This document shows positions 6,437-11,037 of a stretch of 11,037 bases of DNA, piece by piece (within the stretch, counting starts at the first letter, position 1; each line of letters opens with the position of its first letter). Origin of the DNA: an uncultured Nitrososphaera sp. Lineage in GTDB: Archaea > Thermoproteota > Nitrososphaeria > Nitrososphaerales > Nitrososphaeraceae. The notes under the pieces were generated by a model. That model ran no database searches, was not told the origin of the DNA, and was given only the letters and a program-made list of their open reading frames with translations. Position numbers and translations under genes: made by a program. The stretch covers positions 1-11,037 of the forward strand of contig CAMLKF010000057.1 in NCBI GenBank assembly GCA_946480575.1. Direction: 5' to 3'.

Positions 6437-6508
6437 GCGGTATAGCGACCGCGCTGCAACGAAAATAACCACACAGCAACCGCGGTCAGGAACCACCGCG
6501 TTTGCAAC
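6437..6508. repeat. ACCGC/GCGGT and GCAAC repeat cluster
   Basis: ACCGC occurs at 6448, 6479 and 6495, its reverse complement GCGGT at 6437 and 6482, and GCAAC at 6456, 6476 and 6504. ACCGCGCTGCAAC (6448-6460) and ACCGCGTTTGCAAC (6495-6508) form an imperfect direct repeat, with the palindrome ACCGCGGT (6479-6486) between them. GCGGT/ACCGC at 6437-6452 can form a small hairpin. It lies between two minus-strand genes; function unknown. Confidence 0.4.
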
Positions 6509-6534
6509 AGAACTTCTTTTTCCTCGTCAATTAC

Positions 6535-6548
6535 TATCGCAAGCGATA
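6535..6548 (-). terminator. Weak hairpin after the TRIC-like gene
   Basis: TATCGC/GCGATA with an AA centre lies 8 nt downstream of the TRIC-like gene's stop on the minus strand. As RNA it could form a five-pair stem with a four-base loop. It may mark the 3' end; a GA/A-rich stretch, not a U-tract, lies further downstream, so support is modest. Confidence 0.25.
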
Positions 6549-6556
6549 ATATCGGA

Positions 6557-7198
6557 TCAGACTTTTGGCCGTGGTAGATTCCAGTTGTACTTCATCGCAA
6601 GCAGCCTGAGCCCTGTCACCGCAACAATGCTGGGGATCGCCGCCACATTCAGGTCAACACCCGCAGCAAGTAGGCCGAAGAATATCACGACACCGACAAA
6701 GCTTGCAGACGCGTACAGCTCCTTGACAAACACTATCGGGATCTCGTTGACAAACACGTCGCGCAGGATGCCGCCGCCAACCGCGGTGAGGACGCCGGCA
6801 AACGCCATTGCAAGAAAGTTCAACCCCATCAGGTTGTATGCAATTGTGGCGCCGATTATCGTGAACACGCCAAGCCCGATTGCATCGAATTTCAAGAACA
6901 AATTCCAGTGTTTTTTCAGCGTGCGGTAGAGGAAGAACAGAGCGACGCCCGTCGCAACCGTGATTATGAGGTACCACGGGTTGGCCACGGCTACTGGCGG
7001 GATGCGGCCAAAAATAATGTCGCGGAGCACGCCGCCTGCAACGCCTGTTATGGTGGCAAGTATGATTATGCCGACGATGTCGGATTTGTGCTCTATCGCC
7101 TTGAAGGCGCCTGTGACTGCAAACGCCATCGTGCCAAAGAGGTCGAGAACCTGTATGAGCAGCGGAACCGGCAAAGCGACGTCAGACAGAACTATCAC
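6557..7198 (-). CDS. TRIC/UPF0126 family cation-channel-like membrane protein
   Basis: About 213 residues in the preferred form, with seven predicted hydrophobic segments and two tandem copies of the UPF0126 unit. Repeat 1 runs about residues 17-93 (LDLFGTMAFAVTGAF, then GGVLRD at 55-60) and repeat 2 about 104-180 (FDAIGLGVFTIIGAT, then GGGILRD at 141-147). The paired Gly-Gly-x-x-Arg-Asp signatures identify the family; prokaryotic members have been shown to be trimeric potassium-permeable TRIC channels, and older names suggest glycine transport. The start is uncertain: GTG 7198 gives the usual family length, while TTG 7255 adds 19 Gly-rich residues coded across an eight-C run. A minus-strand TTTTAAAC at 7305-7312 predicts a leadered message in either case. 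No functional partner is next to it. Confidence 0.9.
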   Translation of the reverse strand: MIVLSDVALPVPLLIQVLDLFGTMAFAVTGAFKAIEHKSDIVGIIILATITGVAGGVLRDIIFGRIPPVAVANPWYLIITVATGVALFFLYRTLKKHWNLFLKFDAIGLGVFTIIGATIAYNLMGLNFLAMAFAGVLTAVGGGILRDVFVNEIPIVFVKELYASASFVGVVIFFGLLAAGVDLNVAAIPSIVAVTGLRLLAMKYNWNLPRPKV

Positions 7199-7304
7199 CC
7201 TGCAATGCCCGCCGACCCCCCCCGCCCCTACACCATTGTAGCGCAGCGCTTGCAAAGATTTGAAATTATCGGTGAAGATGATGATGATGATGCCAGGTTA
7301 TCCA

Positions 7305-7312
7305 GTTTAAAA
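7305..7312 (-). promoter_or_regulatory. Possible TATA box for the TRIC-like gene
   Basis: On the minus strand this reads TTTTAAAC. A start site about 26 nt downstream would give a leader of roughly 27 nt to TTG 7255 or 84 nt to GTG 7198. No start codon lies at the predicted +1. Confidence 0.3.
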
Positions 7313-7449
7313 GTGACTTAATTAAAAGTCGCGCAAACTCAACCTAAAAATTAGTTCTTTAATTGTAAATGCAACATATACACTCTCATTAATGTCAGCT
7401 AGCGCCAGCTTTATGATAAGACCAACCAGTTTGAAATAGTTTTTTCTCT

Positions 7450-7552
7450 GGAATAATATTCAATTTCGTGCTCAAATTATTCCATTTTTGGAATATATTA
7501 TTCGAAGCCTGAGCGTGACAGATGGAACAACAAGGCTATTCCGGGCTATTCC
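7450..7552. promoter_or_regulatory. Cluster of TATTCC/GGAATA motifs
   Basis: GGAATA at 7450 pairs with TATTC at 7457 around one A. TATTCCA (7478-7484) and TGGAATA (7489-7495) form an inverted repeat with a TTTT spacer, and GAATA (7491) pairs again with TATTC (7499) around TAT. GGCTATTCC then appears twice in tandem (7534-7542, 7544-7552), ten bases apart, one helical turn. The pattern looks like a multi-site operator, 310-415 nt upstream of ppdK. Confidence 0.45.
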
Positions 7553-7724
7553 AGCAGCGGCAAAAAATGCATAATGATTTTGCAGTTATGGATTTTCATG
7601 CTCGCTTTATGCTGTTTTTCACGCTCAAAATATGCATAGGCACGCAAAATCAAGCGGGAGGAAGTGCTGCCAAGGTAGGGGCTAGATGCACCCAGCTCGT
7701 GTACAGGACGGCAATAAGTGCTAG

Positions 7725-7734
7725 TATATAAAAG
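7725..7734 (+). promoter_or_regulatory. Orphan strong TATA box
   Basis: TATATAAAAG is the best TATA match in the window, yet no gene starts 25-35 nt later; the first ATG (7764) gives only 11 codons. It may be a distal ppdK promoter with a leader of about 110 nt, or drive a small non-coding RNA. Confidence 0.4.
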
Positions 7735-7830
7735 AACCAATTTTTGCGCAATTTCTCTACCACATGCTCCACTCGAAACGCGCGCACATACGCGCATAGA
7801 TGTATATACGTGCAGATAACGCGCACAACG

Positions 7831-7837
7831 TTTTAAA
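7831..7837 (+). promoter_or_regulatory. TATA box for ppdK
   Basis: TTTTAAA centred 32 nt before the ppdK ATG at 7866, predicting a leader of only a few bases. It is nearly identical to the fbp box, consistent with, but not proof of, joint control of the gluconeogenic genes. Confidence 0.6.
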
Positions 7838-7865
7838 CTAGAGAAGGCAGATATCATCATAACAT

Positions 7866-10547
7866 ATGTCTGAAGAAGGCAGCTTTGGCAGAGCTCCTGT
7901 CATCGTCAAGCCGATATACTTTTTCGACGAGGCAGACGGCAGGAACAAGATTCTGCTTGGGGGCAAAGGCGCCGGCCTTGCCGAGATGACCAAGCTGGGG
8001 TTGCCCATCCCGCCAGGCTTTATAATTACTACAGAGATATGCGAAAAGTTCTACGAGGCAGGCAAGCGCCTGCCCGACGGTCTGATGGACGAAGTGCGCA
8101 AGTCGATAAGGCGCCTTGAAGGCATGACCGGCAAAAAGTTCGGCGACTCTGACAATCCCCTGCTGGTGTCAGTGCGATCCGGCGCGCCTGTGTCTATGCC
8201 GGGCATGATGGACACCATCCTCAACCTCGGGCTGAACGACCAGACGGTCGAGGGCCTGGCAAGGCAGAGCAGCGACTCGCGGTTTGCGTGGGACGCATAC
8301 CGGCGCTTTATCCAGATGTTTGGCAAGATAGTGCTTGGAGTAGACGATAGGAAATTTGACAGCATCCTTGCCGGCAAGGACCTGTCAGGCCCAAAGGTCC
8401 TCCGCGACATTGTAGGATCGTTCATGGCTCTCTGCGAAGACACTGGCAGGAAATTTCCTGCAGACCCGTACAAGCAGCTGGAGCTGGCTATCGACGCTGT
8501 TTTTAGATCGTGGATGGGCAAGCGCGCAGTAGAATACCGAAGACAATACAATATCACGCCGGACAGTGCCGGCGGCACCGCGGTCACGATAGTGACGATG
8601 GTTTTTGGCAATATGGGCTCTGACAGCTGCACCGGCGTCGTGTTCACCCGCGACCCGGAGACAGGCGAAAAGCGGCTGTACGGCGACTACCTCATGAACG
8701 CGCAGGGCGAGGATGTCGTCTCGGGCAAGACCACGCCAAACCATATCGACTCGCTCATAAGCGAAATGCCTGAAGTCTACAAGCAGCTGATGGAGGTATG
8801 CGAAAAGCTAGAGAACCACTTCAAGGAGCCGCAGGACGTCGAATTTACTGTAGAGAAGGACAGGCTTTACATCCTGCAGACAAGGACGGCCAAAATGAAC
8901 GCTATTGCGGCAGTCAAGACCTCAGTCGACCTCTTTCATGAAGGGCTGATAAGCAAGACGGCGGCGCTTGAGCGCATCGACCCGGAGGGCCTTGAGCAGA
9001 TCCTGTACCGCAGGATTGACCCGCACTCCAAGCAGAAGGCGCTTGCGACCGGCGTCGGGGCGTCGCCGGGGGCGGCAAGCGGCATCGCCATCTTTGACGT
9101 GGCGCACGCCGAGGCGCTTGGCAAAAAGGGCGAGAAGGTGATCCTCGTACGGGAAGATACCAAGCCGGACGACGTGCCGGCGTTCTTCCACTCAGTCGGC
9201 ATCCTGACTAGCAGAGGCGGCAAGACCTCGCACGCGGCAGTGGTGGCCCGCGGGATGGGCAAGCCCTGCGTGGTTGGGTGCTCTCAGATAGAGATCGACT
9301 ACGAAGACGGCAGCTTTAGCGTCAACGGCAAAAAGGCTGCAAAAGAAGGCGACAGGATAACCATCGATGGGTCGACCGGCAGGGTCTACATTGGAGAAGT
9401 GCCGACTGTCGAGCCGGAAATATCGTCTGAATTTAAAGAAATACTGCAGTGGTCTTCGGAGATGAAAGGGATCAAGATAAGGGCAAACGCCGACACCTGG
9501 GACAGCGCGGAGCTTGCGCGCAAGTACGGCGCTGAAGGGATAGGGCTTTGCAGGACGGAGCGCATGTTCAACCAGCACGACAGGATAATGCAGTTTGTAA
9601 AGATAATAATGGCAGAAGACGAAGACGAGAGGCACAGGGCGCTTGACGAGCTTGAACCCCTGCAGAGGTCGGACTTTAGAGCCATCCTGAAGGAAATGCG
9701 CGGGCTTCCAGTGACGATAAGGCTGCTCGACCCTCCACTGCACGAATTCTTGCCAAACGAGGAGGATCTAATGCAGCGGATATTCGAGATGAAGTCGTCC
9801 GGCAGCAAGGAGTCAGAGGTTGCGCATATGGAAAAGATATTGAAGCGCGTGCACGAGCTGTCAGAGATAAACCCGATGCTTGGGCACAGGGGGGTCAGGA
9901 TGGGTATCTCCTTCCCCGAGATCTACGAGACCCAGATTAGGTCGGTCTGCGAGGCGGCTGCCGAGCTGGCAAAGGAAGGCGTGGCAGTCGAGCCGCAGAT
10001 AATGGTGCCCCAGGTGGGGCTGGTAGAGGAGCTCGCATCCGTGCGGCAGATATTCGAGTCGGTCAAGCGCGAGATCGAACATCGGCACAAGATAAAACTG
10101 AAGATAAAGTTTGGCAGCATGATCGAAGTCGTGCGCGCGTGCCTCGTGGCAGACGACATTGCCCACCTTGCCGATTTCATAAGCTTTGGCACGAATGACC
10201 TTACGCAGGCCACCTTTAGCTTCAGCAGGGAAGACGCTGAAGGCAAATTCCTTCCGTTCTACCTAGAGAAGGGTATCGTGGCAGTCAACCCGTTCCAGAC
10301 CATCGATACAAAGGGCGTGGGAAGGCTGATGAAGATGGCAGTCGACATGGCAAGGGGGGCGAAAAAGGATATTGAGATAGGGATATGCGGCGAGCACGGG
10401 GGTGACCCTCGTTCGATAGAGTTTTGCAGCACTGCCGGCCTCGACTATGTGAGCGCCTCGTCCCACAGGATACCCATTGCCATCCTGGCAGCGGCCCAGT
10501 CGGCAATAAAACAGAACAAGAAACTGCGTCATCTCCCTCCCCTATAG
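7866..10547 (+). CDS. ppdK: Pyruvate, phosphate dikinase
   Basis: 893 residues, full length for the family. It interconverts pyruvate, ATP and phosphate with PEP, AMP and pyrophosphate; in a gluconeogenic autotroph it should supply PEP. The N-terminal ATP-grasp domain (about 15-345) shows GGKGAGLAEM, VSVRSGAPVSMPGMMDT and QDVEFTVEKDRLYILQTR. The swivelling phosphohistidine domain holds GGKTSHAAVVARGMG with catalytic His456 and, two residues before it, Thr454, the position used by regulatory kinases in plants and bacteria. The C-terminal PEP/pyruvate barrel shows GLCRTERMF, SFGTNDLTQ (773-781) and CGEHGGDP with catalytic Cys841. PPDK rather than PEP synthase is indicated by overall length and these motifs. 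Oddities: Lys453 where bacterial enzymes commonly have Met, and GSMIEVVRACL where Pro usually precedes Arg. Start fits family and TATA spacing. Confidence 0.97.
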   Translation: MSEEGSFGRAPVIVKPIYFFDEADGRNKILLGGKGAGLAEMTKLGLPIPPGFIITTEICEKFYEAGKRLPDGLMDEVRKSIRRLEGMTGKKFGDSDNPLLVSVRSGAPVSMPGMMDTILNLGLNDQTVEGLARQSSDSRFAWDAYRRFIQMFGKIVLGVDDRKFDSILAGKDLSGPKVLRDIVGSFMALCEDTGRKFPADPYKQLELAIDAVFRSWMGKRAVEYRRQYNITPDSAGGTAVTIVTMVFGNMGSDSCTGVVFTRDPETGEKRLYGDYLMNAQGEDVVSGKTTPNHIDSLISEMPEVYKQLMEVCEKLENHFKEPQDVEFTVEKDRLYILQTRTAKMNAIAAVKTSVDLFHEGLISKTAALERIDPEGLEQILYRRIDPHSKQKALATGVGASPGAASGIAIFDVAHAEALGKKGEKVILVREDTKPDDVPAFFHSVGILTSRGGKTSHAAVVARGMGKPCVVGCSQIEIDYEDGSFSVNGKKAAKEGDRITIDGSTGRVYIGEVPTVEPEISSEFKEILQWSSEMKGIKIRANADTWDSAELARKYGAEGIGLCRTERMFNQHDRIMQFVKIIMAEDEDERHRALDELEPLQRSDFRAILKEMRGLPVTIRLLDPPLHEFLPNEEDLMQRIFEMKSSGSKESEVAHMEKILKRVHELSEINPMLGHRGVRMGISFPEIYETQIRSVCEAAAELAKEGVAVEPQIMVPQVGLVEELASVRQIFESVKREIEHRHKIKLKIKFGSMIEVVRACLVADDIAHLADFISFGTNDLTQATFSFSREDAEGKFLPFYLEKGIVAVNPFQTIDTKGVGRLMKMAVDMARGAKKDIEIGICGEHGGDPRSIEFCSTAGLDYVSASSHRIPIAILAAAQSAIKQNKKLRHLPPL

Positions 10548-10555
10548 CTTAAAAT
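10548..10555 (+). promoter_or_regulatory. TATA-like box for rpo12
   Basis: CTTAAAAT begins directly after the ppdK stop and is centred about 33 nt before ATG 10585 but only 18 nt before ATG 10570. This favours the second ATG as the start and suggests rpo12 has its own promoter besides any read-through from ppdK. Confidence 0.45.
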
Positions 10556-10584
10556 TTGGGCAGGCACACATGCAAATCCTGCAA

Positions 10585-10752
10585 ATGGCAAGCGCAAATG
10601 CAGGTAGCAACGTTATCTACGAGTGCATGCGCTGCGGCACGCCGGTAACGGTCGAGGAGTTGTCGAGGCTGCCAGAAATAAAGTGCATCTGCGGCTTTAG
10701 GGTCTTCCGGAAGGCGAGGCCGCCGATAGTAAAGCAGCTAAAGGCAATCTAA
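10585..10752 (+). CDS. rpo12: DNA-directed RNA polymerase subunit Rpo12 (RpoP)
   Basis: 55 residues; small zinc-ribbon subunit of archaeal RNA polymerase, the counterpart of eukaryotic Rpb12, bound at the Rpo3/Rpo10 assembly platform. The body is YECMRCGTPVTVEEL, then LPEIKCICGFRVFRK, then ARPPIVKQLKAI. Zinc ligands are probably Cys14 and Cys17 (C-x2-C) with Cys34 and Cys36; the second pair is C-x-C, one residue tighter than the C-x2-C usual in Rpb12 and many archaeal homologues. ATG 10570 would add MQILQ but sits too near the TATA-like box, so I take ATG 10585. The stop overlaps by four bases the stop of the convergent zinc-finger gene. The short length and C-x-C pair could mislead automatic annotation. 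Confidence 0.88.
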   Translation: MASANAGSNVIYECMRCGTPVTVEELSRLPEIKCICGFRVFRKARPPIVKQLKAI

Positions 10753-10985
10753 TGATCATCAGCCCTTTTTTCTTCTCTTTTCTTCTCTTCCTTCACCCTG
10801 TTGTTGTACGAATGAAACTTTTTTGCATGATCGCGCATCTGCTCCATTCCCTCAAAGCCTATGTTGCATTCCTTGCACACGTATAGTTTTTGCTCATGCG
10901 CTATTTGCTGATGCTGCATCAATTCCTCTACCTTGCGGAACTTTTTGCCGCATGCCTCGCACTCGTGCTTTTTGAAAAGATCCAT
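10749..10985 (-). CDS. Small two-finger C2H2 zinc-finger protein
   Basis: 78 residues with two classical C2H2 fingers in tandem. Finger 1 uses Cys9, Cys12, His25 and His30; finger 2 uses Cys37, Cys40, His53 and His58. Both are C-x2-C-x12-H-x4-H and keep the hydrophobic core (Phe16/Leu22 and Phe44/Met50). The six-residue linker EQKLYV resembles the eukaryotic TGEKPY-type linker. The C-terminal tail (about 63-78) is a charged Lys/Glu/Arg run. Such proteins are probably DNA- or RNA-binding, but the target here is unknown; two fingers alone give limited sequence specificity. The start fits, but I see no clear TATA box in the 52 bases before the window edge, so it may be co-transcribed with a gene further right. 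It overlaps the end of rpo12. Confidence 0.85.
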   Translation of the reverse strand: MDLFKKHECEACGKKFRKVEELMQHQQIAHEQKLYVCKECNIGFEGMEQMRDHAKKFHSYNNRVKEEKKREEKRADDH

Positions 10986-11037
10986 ATTACTGCGATCTCT
11001 CTCACTCCTTCTTGTTGCACCCGTCCCAACACTTCCT

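Larger units (their letters stand above)
7199..7865. other. Long divergent intergenic region upstream of ppdK
   Basis: About 670 bases between the TRIC-like gene and ppdK with no convincing protein gene; the short frames inside have no domain and cross the promoter elements. It holds a minus-strand TATA candidate (7305-7312), five GAT repeats (7277-7291), a TATTCC/GGAATA cluster (7450-7552), an orphan TATA box (7725-7734), an alternating purine-pyrimidine tract (7778-7814) and the ppdK TATA box (7831-7837). No tRNA or known small RNA is recognised. Confidence 0.6.

Noticed and set aside
6426..6929. 167-codon plus-strand frame opposite the TRIC-like gene
   Set aside because: Most of it is antisense to a clearly coding membrane protein with conserved repeats; Thr/Ala-rich shadow without a domain.
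7216..7223. Eight-C run as a frameshift or phase-variation site in the TRIC-like gene
   Set aside because: The run lies before the preferred GTG start, and the nearby out-of-frame ATG GTG is followed at once by a TAG, so a slip would not create a better protein.
7277..7291. Five GAT repeats as a box C/D RNA signal (contains TGATGA)
   Set aside because: No CTGA D box at a suitable distance and no paired C'/D' elements; a simple repeat explains it.
7522..7860. Short frames on both strands in the ppdK upstream region (7522-7731 plus, 7546-7860 minus)
   Set aside because: No recognisable domain, and the minus frame spans the orphan TATA box, the alternating tract and the ppdK promoter.
1..11037. 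CRISPR arrays, tRNA genes, insertion sequences, attachment sites
   Set aside because: I saw no regularly spaced repeats, no cloverleaf sequence with T-loop consensus, no transposase and no terminal repeats.

Overview
The window looks like a piece of an ammonia-oxidising archaeal (Nitrososphaerota/Thaumarchaeota) chromosome, probably a Nitrososphaera-type soil lineage. The basis is an archaeal EF-1alpha followed by ribosomal protein uS10, an archaeal RNA polymerase subunit Rpo12, a bifunctional archaeal-type FBP aldolase/phosphatase, a short archaeal triosephosphate isomerase, and moderate base composition (these genes are clearly not AT-rich like marine Nitrosopumilus). Promoters are archaeal: TTTTAAA-like boxes sit about 27-33 nt upstream of start codons and there is little sign of Shine-Dalgarno sites, so most transcripts are probably leaderless or nearly so. 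The lineage call is an inference from protein character, not from a search.

Layout, left to right: (i) the 3' part of a secreted-looking Excalibur-type calcium-binding protein with a ten-serine linker, cut by the left edge; (ii) a gene-free stretch with a palindrome and promoter; (iii) a BtuF/FepB-like substrate-binding-fold protein without a signal peptide, convergent with and overlapping the end of rps10; (iv) a tuf-rps10 pair on the minus strand; (v) divergent from tuf, an fbp-tpiA pair on the plus strand with touching stop and start codons; (vi) a minus-strand medium-chain oxidoreductase, more AT-rich than its neighbours, with a 17-bp palindrome upstream of its promoter; (vii) a minus-strand TRIC/UPF0126 membrane protein; (viii) a 600-bp intergenic region full of short symmetric motifs; (ix) ppdK on the plus strand; (x) the tiny rpo12 gene; (xi) a convergent, overlapping two-finger C2H2 zinc-finger protein.

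Functional reading: three gluconeogenic enzymes lie within 7.2 kb. Pyruvate phosphate dikinase makes PEP from pyruvate, triosephosphate isomerase balances GAP and DHAP, and FBP aldolase/phosphatase pulls triose phosphates irreversibly to fructose 6-phosphate. This suits an autotroph that fixes carbon outside the Calvin cycle (known for the group: 3-hydroxypropionate/4-hydroxybutyrate cycle) and builds sugars from C2/C3 units. The other genes are translation and transcription housekeeping.

I see no CRISPR array, mobile element, toxin-antitoxin pair, biosynthetic cluster or defence system. The least explained material is non-coding: a cluster of TATTCC/GGAATA motifs, an orphan TATA box and a long alternating purine-pyrimidine tract upstream of ppdK, plus perfect palindromes beside three genes.
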